From Lutjanus erythropterus (Eukaryota; Chordata; Actinopteri; Lutjaniformes; Lutjanidae), in the NCBI GenBank assembly GCA_020091685.1, contig CM034607.1, positions 17,475,221 through 17,539,220 of the forward strand: a stretch of DNA of 64,000 nt. Reading direction: 5' to 3'. Below the pieces are notes generated by a model. The model searched no databases. It was not told the DNA's origin and saw only the letters and a list, made by a program, of their open reading frames with translations. Position numbers and translations under genes: made by a program. Positions 25,101 to 36,200 of this stretch are shown piece by piece (the stretch's first letter is position 1; each line of letters opens with the position of its first letter).

Positions 25101-28100
25101 GCTGTATTAGGTACTTATCAATAGTCAGTGAATTACCCATAGTAGTTTCAGGTTGACATGCCCTCAGTTTGAAGAAGCAGAGAAGAGTACCAACACATGG
25201 TCAAAATGAATCGTTTTACCTCACAAATCACAGAAGCTGCTGGTCTCCCGCTCCCTTGATCTGTTATTTTATGTTATGGTGTGACTTTAACACAAACAAA
25301 CTAGCTGAACAAGGCAGCTGTAGGCCAGCAACTTGCATGGTCTGTGAGGCAACGTCACTGATTTCACACTTACATAGTCTGGTTGCTTTAGAGAGAGCAA
25401 TATTTGGCATATATAACCATGGTTTCCTGTTGGAAAAGAATGTCTGACGGCAATATAAAGTGGTGAAAATATTCTAAACATAGGGTTAAATAGTTAAGAT
25501 AGATTTTGCTGCTCACTCCGCCCACAGCAGTACATTGCATAGATTCTGCGCTGGTACTCCTCTCTGCTTCTCCAAACTGGGGGTGTGTTGACCACCATCA
25601 ACTGTAGCTGAATACACTGACAATCGATAAATATCTCATCCAACCCCACTTCGATTTAAACTAACTATCCCCTTAACTTGAGAGAGAAATAACGAATTGA
25701 TCCAGTCATTATTTTTGAACTTATTGCTGAAATGCATTTAAAAGCCTCTTGGGTCTGTGGGTGACCACAACTCTGCAACAATCCACACTCCATCAACCTG
25801 CGGTGACTTTCGCCACACTTCACTCAATCTCTTAACTTACATCAAATCATTCTTCGGCACCACAAACTCCTCCCCCATCTTACGCCGCTCCCATTCCTCC
25901 TTCCTGGTCTTGATCTTTCTAGGATTGAGCGTCCGTTGGTTCAGATGGTCCTTCTTCTCCTTCTACTCAGACAGGAAACAGAGAAAAGGAGTTGGATCCA
26001 CATACTTTCATGTAACGTGCTCACTATTGTCCATTTGTTTGAACTCAACGACTGTCATGTTTGTGTGTCTCACTCTGTGCTTTCGTTTCTCCTTCATGAT
26101 GTCCTTGGTGTCCTGCAGCATCTTCTCCTTCCACAGGTCGAAGAAGTAGGAGGGATCGGTGTAAAACTTCAGGGCCTCCTTCCCATCGTCCCTGTATAGA
26201 ACCATTCACAAATATTATAATTGCACTTGAAGTTATCTTGAGCCCACAGACATAAATACCACAGTGTCTGCAGACAGATCTTTATCTGCCTAACAGTATG
26301 TGTCAATATAATAGCAAGCCAAAAAACTTCCCTTTTTTAATAACTGTTTTTTTCCTGTCATTACATACTACTTATCATACCACAAGTGATCAAATGTACC
26401 ATATTCTGTAAAGATCTGTCATGATCCAATTAATACTACACTTTCACATTCAAATCAGTCACAGAGACTGTTTCTAACAATATTGGACGAGGTTATACTC
26501 TCATTCTGCTTATCATGGTTGCCACTGTGCTCTGCTGGTGTTCTGGTTTCTAATTAATCTTACTTCTCATGACACGACAGGCCTTGTGCTTAATTAATGT
26601 CCAAGATCTCACTGATTTGCGTCAGCTGGGTGGTGACACATGGTTATTATTCTCCTCACGGAATTTCTTCAGCACTGATTTGATTCAGTGAAGGAGTATA
26701 CTTACAAACGGACAGACGTTTACATTTAATATAAATAAGTCAGTTCCTTTTGCCTTACGCGTGTCTGAGTTTAGTGCGATTTGTGTTGCAAGTGTTGATT
26801 ACAAAACAATATTTCATATGGTGACACAATAATAAACAACAGAAAAGATTACTGCTGCAGCACGATTAATTTCAAGGATTATGCAAACAATGGCTCCATG
26901 TCCTGCACCGGGTCCAAGAAACCCATTAAAAAGTTGTATAACAGATACAAGATATAGTCATATAAATTCACAGGCATGGGTAAAAATTAACTAATTACAG
27001 ACAAGTAGCGGGTTAGAATAGAAATACATTTTTCTACCGGGAAATCAGAAATAAAATTGTGCAGTATTTTTAACCTTTATATCAGTTAATAATAACGAGC
27101 CTAATCAACTGCCAGGATTTTTTTTTTTCATGTGAAAGACTACAAGACAAATCACATCACAAGACACATCTGGACAAATAATGGGACGTCACTGATCACT
27201 CTGCAAAGTGGGCTAGCTTGTACATTAAAATGGAAGGAATAAATGCAAAATTGTACCAAATTGTAGACAATATATCATCAAAGGCAAAGTCAAACATTTG
27301 GGAGAAATAACAAGAAACTAACACTGTCAGTGGCTTTGCTGCTTGTAAAAAGTAAGCTAGGCACATCATCATCAAAGAAACACATCAACGGCTGCAGGAG
27401 AACAAGTGCTGGACCAACTGACAGATACTTTTCCAAGAACACAACTGAATGACAAGTAATGAAACAAGTAATTAGTGTGTATGTATGTTTAATCACAGGT
27501 TGAGTTGCAGGACTTATATATTCAGGTTCGGATTTGACTTAGAGATAATTGTGGGCAGCAGGTCGGTTCTAGTACTCAGCTTTGTGGGTGTGGTTTTGCA
27601 AAACTGGACTTATGCAGGACTCTGTCCTGAGCAACAGAATAAACACTGATATTTTTTATTTAGTATCATTAAAATTGTAATTCTTTAATTGCAGACTGAA
27701 CCTCATTAAGGTAACACAGTCACTATTTGAACTCCCTGATGGTTTGAAAGCATATGCATCAGAGAAGTGGATTTAAATTATGTACCGTCGTGAAAAAAAT
27801 ACACTATGCATGTGGTTTTTCATGTGTGCATGCATGTGATCTCTTCTCACTCCTTGCATGTCACAATCCAGTGAATGAATGTGAGTCATGGATGTGTGTC
27901 TGTGCGTCTGCTGAGTCCTACCGATACTGGCTGAGTTGATTGAGTGGTGGGGGCGGATTACAGGTGGAATATGTGTCCTGTACAGGCACTGGCAGAGACG
28001 GCCTGGTGAACAGCTGCTGGTCCTGGGTCAGACTGCTGCGGAAGGCCTTACGGGTTGTGATGGCCTGCAGAGAGACTGAGAGGGAAGCAGACAGGATGTT

Positions 28101-29140
28101 ATTTCATTAGGCCAGTCATTTTAATTAGCAATGTCAAGTGAAGTTGGTTTTACTGAATGAACTGGAAATGTTGAACTTCATGTTATATTTAGCTGAATTA
28201 GTAGTCATAGTAACAGTGACATGTGGGAGTACTTACCCTCCTCTTCTTTGGGGTCCAGCTGGGTAACTTTAACCTGCAGACGATCTACTCGTTCTCCCAG
28301 TGTATTTACTCTGTAAGCAAATTCTCCAGCCTGGACAAACAGCTCCCCGAACACATCCTCTGCAAATTTGCCTACACACACAGAAAGATTTATAATTTTC
28401 ATTGACATTGAAAAGGTGTCTCCATATATCAGCAAGTTAAATGTTTTTAATTTCACTGTTTAGCTAAATTTAAGACCAATTTTGCAATAAAACTAAAGAT
28501 TAAATGTGAAAATACAGGTATTCTTCTGAGTAAACACATACATTGCCAGTTCAAACTTAGAAGTAAGGTGAAATAACAAAAACTGGCTGAGTTAAAGAAC
28601 ATTTGTCCAAACATGTTCATAAACAAAAACTTAAAAAAACTGTAAGATGATAACAAGAGACATTCAAATTCACCTCTTGAACTTTGAGTCAATTTAAAAC
28701 CATTTTACACCACCATTACAGCATTCAATAAATACACACTTAAGACCCCTCCAAACAGACTATTTCATCATTTTTAAAACCTTATATTGGTAAATGTGAA
28801 TTTAAGACATTTTAAGACTTTGTAAGGACCTGTAACTATCCTGTAGCTGTCTCACACATGCACAATAAATGCATATTCACAACTGGATTACTAAAATAAA
28901 ACGTTGAATACACGTGCAAATACACACATGCCACGTGTTATTAACCATTCACACCTTATTTTAATGACAGACATAATGGCACTCGACCACACACAGCAGA
29001 CACTCACTGAGGCTGCCAAGCTGGCGGATGATGTTGGCCAGGCTGATATTGGTTACACATTCCAGCTCACTGCGGATGTTGGAAGGGATGGTCTGGCGAC
29101 ACACGTGTCGCGGCTCTATGTTCCTCGTAACCAGAGGCAT
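19177..29140 (-). CDS. wasf2: WAVE2 (WAS protein family member 2)
   Basis: Actin nucleation-promoting factor that links Rac and the WAVE regulatory complex to Arp2/3 at lamellipodia. Coding exons: 29140-29008, 28371-28237, 28075-27922, 26191-26074, 25962-25841, 23026-22871, 21465-20969 and 19334-19177, joining to 490 aa (human WASF2 is 498). The N-terminus [20 protein letters not shown] opens the WAVE homology domain (about 1-170, including [20 protein letters not shown] and [20 protein letters not shown]). A basic region follows ([26 protein letters not shown]). Exon 8 (residues 273-438) encodes proline-rich SH3/profilin-binding repeats. The C-terminus has the WH2 motif ([15 protein letters not shown]), then [13 protein letters not shown] and the acidic tail with the Arp2/3-binding Trp in DDDEWSE. 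Position between gpr3 and ahdc1 supports wasf2 over wasf1/3. The 3' splice site used for the third coding exon is fixed by the conserved VSLQ residues. The start codon exon has acceptor 29171/29172. Confidence 0.96.
19773..20067. mobile_element. hAT-like MITE
   Basis: The left end CAGGGTTTCCCAAAAAGG is mirrored by TTTTTGGGAACC-like sequence at the right (AAAAAGTTTGGGAACCGCTG). About 295 bp in the last wasf2 intron. No clear 8-bp target duplication remains. Confidence 0.5.
20495..20896. mobile_element. Fold-back MITE, family F copy 2
   Basis: It begins GGTAACACTTTACAATAATC and ends ATTAATGATGCTTATTATAA then AGTGTGACC, the inverse of its start. Same family as 15166-16173 but internally shorter. 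It lies in the last wasf2 intron. Confidence 0.65.
21515..22255. mobile_element. TTAA-type MITE, family T copy 2
   Basis: The right end ACCTCATACAACCCCACTTC then ATCCCTTTAA matches family T. The interior shares GTCACACAATAAAACAAACA with copy 1 and GAGTAATATTTGGC with copy 3. The left end is eroded or truncated. It lies in the wasf2 intron between coding exons 7 and 6. Confidence 0.65.
23880..24934 (+). mobile_element. Degenerate L2-like LINE, 3' part
   Basis: Frames with stops and shifts still show reverse-transcriptase signatures: [10 protein letters not shown] near 23995, YADDTH near 24080, then [25 protein letters not shown] and [10 protein letters not shown]. The order and wording match fish L2-type elements. 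It ends GTGCTATATAAATAAAGCCT followed by GATTGATTGA, the usual short-repeat tail. It is not functional. Confidence 0.85.
24935..25076 (-). mobile_element. tRNA-derived SINE fragment
   Basis: On the minus strand it begins with a tRNA-like head: TAGCTCAGTTGGTGGAGCG (A box) and GGTTACATTCC (degraded B box). GCAGCCCTTTACTGCATG follows, matching the SINE at 54212-54391. Its 3' end is truncated at the LINE tail. Confidence 0.75.
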
Positions 29141-29648
29141 GGTGGGGTGTTGTGGGTCGGGGGTCCCAACCCTGAAGGGAGAAGAGAAAGTGGGTCATTT
29201 GAGCCAAAGACAAACAAACATAACAAGGACTAAAGGTTAGCATTAAGATGTATTACACACATATGGTGATAAGAATTTAAAGGAGAGAAAAAACAAAAAC
29301 CGTACATTTAAATATGTCACTGTGGGTTCTGGGAAATTATGATGGGTATTTTTTATTTTTTTTTGCTGGTTTCTGACTTTATGTAGTTACTTCCATGCCT
29401 AAATAAGCCATACGCTCATGTGACACGTATGTATAAATAAACACTGGGGCAGACAGAGCTAAAGCAGAAGCAAAACTAAAGCTTTGCTACACTCAGCAAA
29501 CATCCATCCACCCAGCTGATGTGAAACCAGAAAGTTCAGAACAAAAGAACTTCTACACATCTACTTGATGAGACAGGTGCATAGGAGAGCGTTTTTGGCT
29601 GGCTAGTACTGAAACGTTGCAAATAAATGCAATACTGCATAAATAAAT

Positions 29649-29650
<2 letters not shown>

Positions 29651-29681
<31 letters not shown>
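29651..29681. repeat. (GT)n microsatellite
   Basis: Fifteen GT units in the first wasf2 intron. Confidence 0.95.
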
Positions 29682-29682
<1 letters not shown>

Positions 29683-31043
29683 TATGCACCTATATGAAAA
29701 TGTTAGTTTAAAGAAGAGAATGCAGACTGCTTTCATTTGTTATCTTTATAGACAGCATCTTATGTATATTCAATTCTTTTTCTTCTTCTTCCTCTTTAGG
29801 TGTAATATAGTCATGTATTTTGCTCCATTTGCTTTTATTATTTACAATTATTAAAAACACCACTGAGAGTTTACTGTTTCAGTGCACTGATATTTTGGAC
29901 AGAAAAAAGTTTATTCTTAAACTACAAAATAACATAGCATACATATCTTTGTCACAAGAGTCACAAGGGATCACTGCAAATTATATTATATTCTGTATAA
30001 AGAATATCGGCCAATATATCGATATCGGAATTACTTTATTCTCTAACAGCAGTATCGGCCCTAAAAACCCAATATTGTTTGTTTTGTCCAATAAACAGTC
30101 CAAAACCCAAAGTTTCTTCATTTACTATCATAAATAACAAAGAAAAGAAGCAAACCCTCACATTTAAGAAGCTGAAAATGAACAAATGTTTGACATTTTT
30201 GTTTGAAAAATGACAATAATTAGATAATCAATCTAAAGAGTTGGTGGGTAGTTTTCTTTCCGTCAACTAATCAATTCATTGCTGTAGCTCTAAATCAAAC
30301 TCCCCGTTCAATCTGCAGTAACTCTACAGTGCCATACGGAATCTGTTCAGAAACTGACAACTCCCACAGACGCTCAGAGATTTGCAGTAAGTGCAGACTC
30401 TGCTTGTTACCAACACAGTGCAGGCAGGCAGAATTTAGCTTACTGTAAGTATACCCTGCAGTGTTTCCCCATTGCCCAGTTCTGGTGCCTAATTACAAGT
30501 TTTTTTTTTTGTATGTTAACACTGCGGCTCAGAGACTGGTGAGGTCATGATGAGACAAGTGTTACAGGGTGGATTCAAGTGTCTACACTTTTCGTTCTGT
30601 TGACAGGCGTATTTTGACACTGTAACTCTGTCAGGGTTATCAACTTCTTCATGAAAAAAACCGAACGTGTCAATCTTACAACTAGCCTGTGTCCAGATGA
30701 CATACAGCCCCGCACTGTGTGGTTTTTGGTATGTTCGGCAGTAGAGTCAACCGCTTTCTGTCAAATTGACATATTGAAATTACAAAGACGTCACTGTGAA
30801 AGTTTAATATATTGAGCAAACTCGCAAAATAAGTGAGAATAAGAGGACAAGTCAGTCGCAAATGTTACACTTTTACGCCCACAACATTAGCTAAAGAGGG
30901 CTACTATGTAAGTTGGGATCTCGGCCTTGTCAGAGCAGGAAGTAACTTGCAGCCGCCTTTTATACCGAAGAAAGAGCTAAACTGACGCATTTTTACATCT
31001 TTAACTTTACGAAGACAATACTGACTAAATTTACGTTACTTAC

Positions 31044-31220
31044 CGTCAAAAGTGAAAACTGTACGCTCTTTTCTATGGCCTGGTTGTTGTCCTGTCTCAA
31101 GATTTCCACAAGAAATGTTGAGCGGTACAGTTTACGGACGAGCTACACAGGTCACACAAGTCCCGGTACAGTGAACTTCTGATTGGCTCGGAGAATCAGC
31201 TCCTCAAAGCTGATTGGCCA
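31044..31220 (-). promoter_or_regulatory. wasf2: wasf2 non-coding exon 1 and promoter
   Basis: A strong minus-strand donor (TTTGACG|GTAAGTAAC, exon edge at 31044) pairs with the acceptor at 29171/29172 ahead of the start-codon exon. Upstream are two CCAAT boxes in the sense orientation (complement of ATTGG at 31182-31186 and 31213-31217). The flanking sequence out to about 31400 is CpG-richer than the region. No TATA box is seen. The start site is uncertain. Confidence 0.55.
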
Positions 31221-33243
31221 CTGCGCCTGTCGCCTGTTCTTTGCTGAGAACAGGATGTGGAAATTTCAACGCAAAAAGCGCAACTCCACCCTGACTAGTT
31301 GCAAACATCTGTCCGTAATGTGCGTAGCGGAGGGTGGAGGCAGGAGCACATTCCGACGTGCGCTTCAGCGAGTTGGAACGCGTCCGAGGAATGACTGGCA
31401 TCGGCCTTTTATGAATGTAAGAGCTCACTGTGGAGAAAAGCACTTATGAAGAGTAATAAATGTCCCGCAGACCTCACCGGGTGAGTGTTAAGTGCATCCT
31501 TAACCTCATCTCTGCCTGTAAAAAGTGGAAGCACACTGGGTTTATGTGCGGGGAAGCAAGCCGTTCTTTAGTAAAGGTTAAATCATTTATCCAGGTATGG
31601 GAACATGAGGTAAATGGTAGTATTGCGACAACCTGCTCGTTTGAAGTTGCAATAAGAGAGCAATTATAGCCTTGTCTTGCAGTACAGCGCCTAATAGGGT
31701 TATTTGTGTCGAAATAAACAGCGAATGAACTGTTGCAGCCACTTTAATTATAGCCATACTAATATTATTTGCCCTTATGAATTGAGTGAAGATCTTTCTA
31801 AATCTTTGACTTGAAACAACCTCTGTAACTATAATTTGAGGGTGGTATTAATTTACTAGGGAAGATAGGATCTGTTGACTCGCAGCTCTCTCATATTTCG
31901 TGTGGCGGCCAGGGAGCAGGTGACAAGGACATAGGAACAACCAAATCCACCTAAACTAAATTTATAGATAATAACAATAGGACAGATTTTGGACATCAGT
32001 ATGTACAATCAGACATGACATGAATGAATTAATAAATTAATTAGATGCACTCTAAAGATAGACTTGGTAAAATGTTTTATCACATTAATCTAATCCAAGA
32101 TTATTATATGTGAAAGGTGTATATAGTGTATATGGTTTGTGTGTAGAGTTCTTAAATTATTTTTTTTCGTATTTTTTCTTCTGATACTTTCAGTCCTTGA
32201 GCTGCTGTAACAGGTGAATTTCCCTGGTGTAAGATCAATAAAGTTGATCTTATCTTATCTTATCTTATCTTATCTTATCTTATCTTATTTGCAAGAGATA
32301 TGCACTTATCTCCAATCCCAGTGCCCCTTTCCCTGAGAAATATAACCCGCCTTCATTTGGACTTACAACCTGTTCACAGAGATGATCAGGATTCTCCAAG
32401 AACTGAAAAGGTAGCAGACAGTGAAGGATTTCTATTTTGTACTTTATTATCGTAATACAGAAATACATGTTTACAAAATGGTTTCATTATTTTCTTGTTT
32501 TTGCTTAATTGTTATACAGTACACAGTAGAGTGCAAAAATGCATCAGTATAATGGACAAATTTCTATATATTTCACAGTGTGACACTATTGTTCTTGATA
32601 TAATTTAATCTTCTCTTCAACATAAAGAACTATTGCACATAAAAGCATTTCAAGGCCAACAGAGATGAATACATTAAATAATCTGCTGAATCTACATTCA
32701 AAGTAGAGCTGGATCAAATTAATGATTAATGAAAGGGTCTGATGATATGACATAATACTGATAAAATCACATCTATATAAAATAAAAAATGTGTTGGTAC
32801 CCGCCAGACAGCTATTTGGTATTTAGGACAAATTAAGACACAGCTGACTATAAGTTACATATATCTGCTCTCCTTTATGTTGCAAGTGAGACATTTATCT
32901 ATAGATTTAATTATTATATTATTGCGCTGTTGCCCAGTTAAATCAGGAAGCCCTCCTTATGCTCCATATTTGGTCAAATTAGCCAGCATCACGCACAGAC
33001 GCAGCAGTGTTTCTCTCTGAGGGTGGAGTCATAAAAAGGCATATCCTTTCACCTCCACTAGAGGGCGATGTCGTGTTAAAAATTGTGTGTGCCTGAAATG
33101 ACAGAGGAGGGGAAAAGTTCACTATAAGAAAAGTGTAACTCCACCAGCTATTTTAAGGTTGACCTTCTCCTTCTTGTTTTTAAGGCCATCTACGATGTCT
33201 GGTCATGTGTGTACACCTGTGTCCATTCGTGCGTGTGTGTGTG
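31221..33243. other. Intergenic, wasf2 to METTL24-like gene
   Basis: The first 250 bases are GC-richer promoter flank containing opposing short ORFs with no family match. The rest is AT-rich spacer with one retroelement tail. The part just below 33244 should be the 3' UTR of the METTL24-like gene. Confidence 0.4.
32190..32288 (+). mobile_element. Retroelement 3' tail with (TTATC)n
   Basis: GAGCTGCTGTAACAGGTGAA, TTTCCCTGG and GATCAATAAAG, followed by eight or nine TTATC units, have the form of the 3' terminus of a fish non-LTR retroelement or dependent SINE. Confidence 0.6.
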
Positions 33244-36200
33244 TCAGTGTCTCATGTTGACCCAGCTGAGTGTGTAAGAGCTGTGAGCGTTTGCTGCTGT
33301 CTGTTTGAGGACACTGTGACCCTCTCCTGCAGAGCTGTGGATCAGCTTGAGTCCAGAAACTTGTAGACCCTGCAGGACACTAAACCAATAGCGGAGCACT
33401 TCCTCACTGGTTCCGCCCACCTCAAACCCTGCCCACTGTAGGTGCACCGTGGCAACCAGATGATGGACGCTCTGCAGAGTTCCCAACTCAATCCAGTTCT
33501 GGAAAACTCGCCACTCAGCACTGAGCAGGTCAGCATACAGAAAGTGAACCTAAAAACACAAGAATTATTTGGTATTTTTGGTATGACAAAAATATCTCAG
33601 AAATGATTAATACTCCCCTAGAACCAGAACTTTTAATCATTATTCTTAGTGTGTCTGAAGAGATGACCAACCACAGCCCAACAACAATTCCTCTTTTATT
33701 GCCACAACACAGCAAAAAAAAAAAAAAGGTACTTATGGAAACAAACAACGGTTCCTACCTCCAATATGTGGTTACATGATCTAACAGTACATCACATTCA
33801 GAAAGGATAAGATATGCCTTACAAGGCAGACTCCCACAATGCAAAGCAATTTGGCAACCCCTTATATGACATCTTGCCAGAAGAAGTTTCTGAGTTTAAA
33901 CCTATGTTTACACAAATTAGATTCAGATTTATCTTGTCTTTTTTTATTCATTTATTTATTTAGAAGATGCACATTTATTTTATCTTTGTCAATTTGTATT
34001 TAAAATTTCTACAATTTAGGGGGATCTATTGGCAGAGTATGTAAGTAAGTATGTTCTCATTATAATATAAATATAATTACCTGAAAATGAGAATCATTGT
34101 GTTTATGTTACTTTAGAACAAGCTGTTTATATCTACAGATGGCCTTTCGCTTTTAGCAGCCACCATAAGTTTGAAGGTGCAAAAAATTATGATTCTTTTT
34201 TTCAGGTGATAATACACTTATGAAAACATACTCATGTATATTATATTCAATATCTTTTTTTTAAAAATTAGCTTATTTTCAATAGTGTTCTGATCCCAAA
34301 TGCAATCCTTAAAACTTTATATCATCTGCTTTTTGTCTGTGAATGTGCATTAAAATAATTACAATTAATTTTATATAATTAATTTATTGTTCATTTTATA
34401 TTATGAATTTATTTATTATTATCTTTGGATCAAAAAACATATTTGAAATAATGCAAATGAAAAGTATAATATGTTTTATGAATTACTTTTAAAATCCCAA
34501 TTCAGAAAAAAGTACAATTTTAAGAACTTACTATGCTTGGTTCATGTTATGCAGCTTTACTGCTTTCATTAGCATACCTGTTATTTTTCTAATCAAACAC
34601 TTCATCTGTATACAGGGCTTCTGCAGGTCCTTACAAAGTGCAAAATCCAATAATCTGAATGTTAGGCCTTACAAATGTCTTAAATACGATTGAAAGGTCT
34701 TAAAAATTGAATGAATTCTGAAGGTGACATTACTTTTATGAATTGCATGAACTTAAGTATCACTTTTAAATGTTTTTGGAGAAAAAAAAATGTTGTTCAC
34801 ACTGTAACAACTACAAAACGAAACGTTGAACCAATAACCACTAATGTGAATTTATTTTTTCCCCATATGAACATGAAATAGGTTTTAAATTGCATTCATA
34901 ATGGTCCTAAAGGTCGTAAATTTAACTTGTTGAAAACCACAGAAAAGCCTGTGTAGCCAAATATTTGAAAATTAAAAATTAAAATCATTATGGAATATTT
35001 ATAAATGTATGTCTTAGACCCCATCTTAAAATGTCAACCAACAGTAGCCTCAAACTGTAGGTACGCAGTTCCCTCTTGTGGCTGCAGGATGTAACTGGGC
35101 CAGTGTCTGATTCACTCACTTAAATTGTTGCCATGGCAGCCAGGGATGGCGCAGAGCCCTGTTGCTATGGGAACGTACAAGTAAGAGAGCTTTCTGGGTA
35201 TGTTGGGTCGAAAAGACTCTAAGGTATGTTTGTTTGGCACTGTTTCTCCAAATGTCTGAGTGTGTGTGTGTTTGTGTATATGTGTGTGTGTGTCTTACTG
35301 TGTGATGTCCCAGAGCTGCCATGATGTCTGCCAGTGTTTGAGAAACACTACCCAGGTTGCCTCTTGTCTTGTGCTTGCGCTTCCTTGGAACTCGCCACTC
35401 CAGCCACATCTTGTGCTGGCTGCTGACCACGCCTCCGTCACCATGGTTACTGGCCAAACTGTTGCCAAGGTGACCACCAGATGCATTGGAGTTGCTGGGA
35501 TCAAAACTGTGGACTTCACATCCCAGCAGTGACACAGTCTTTAGAAACTCTGCGTCTCTCCCATCCATACTAGAGAGACAAAGGCAAACACAGAAAGATA
35601 GACAGAGAGGCAGGGGAGCACAGAGGTGGTTTGAAGATTATTGCATGCATGATTAAATATGCATTGCATTGTTTATTCCAACTCTGCCAGTGATATGAAT
35701 GCATAAGCATTACAGCACATGTACAGACACATGCACGTAGTGTACAGACATATGGACACACCTAAAGGAATATGCAACACACGGTCGATCTGCAGCCGGA
35801 AGGAGCCAATCCTCAGCACACAGCAGCCAGTGGGGTGAATCTGCAGGGGGCTCTGATGCCTGAGCCTGACCCGGAGACAAAACCCTGGAGCAGTTTAGCT
35901 GTGGATGGACAGAGGAGGAGAGATCACATGAGATGGGCTGGGTAGAGGTCTGAGACAGTCTGATAGCATACCACTCAGAAGAAGAAGGAAGTTAAAGAAG
36001 AAGTAGTTGTGTGAAAGCTTATCTTGTGAAATGTCTGAGAACATTTTAGTGACTGATGTCTCCGAGTACCTTTCAGTAAAGCAAATTATTCTCTGGTAAA
36101 TTTGACTCTTAAATATGAGATTCAGTTGATGATAATTGTTTAACTTGAGTAACTTTGAGATTCATCTTAATTCCAACACAGTATACTTATACTTACAATA

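Larger units (their letters stand above)
23838..25676. mobile_element. TTAA-flanked MITE, family T copy 3 (interrupted)
   Basis: The left end TTAAAGGGATAGTTCAGATA is at 23838. The body resumes at about 25080 (GATTATTTGGCTGTATTAGG) and runs to the right end, which finishes CCCCTTAA at 25676. Between them sit a degenerate LINE and a SINE fragment, so this copy is older than those insertions. It lies in the wasf2 intron between coding exons 6 and 5. Confidence 0.7.

Noticed and set aside
31183-31449. 88-codon ORF divergent from wasf2
   Set aside because: Opposed by a similar-length antisense ORF in GC-richer promoter DNA; no family match, so better explained as promoter flank.
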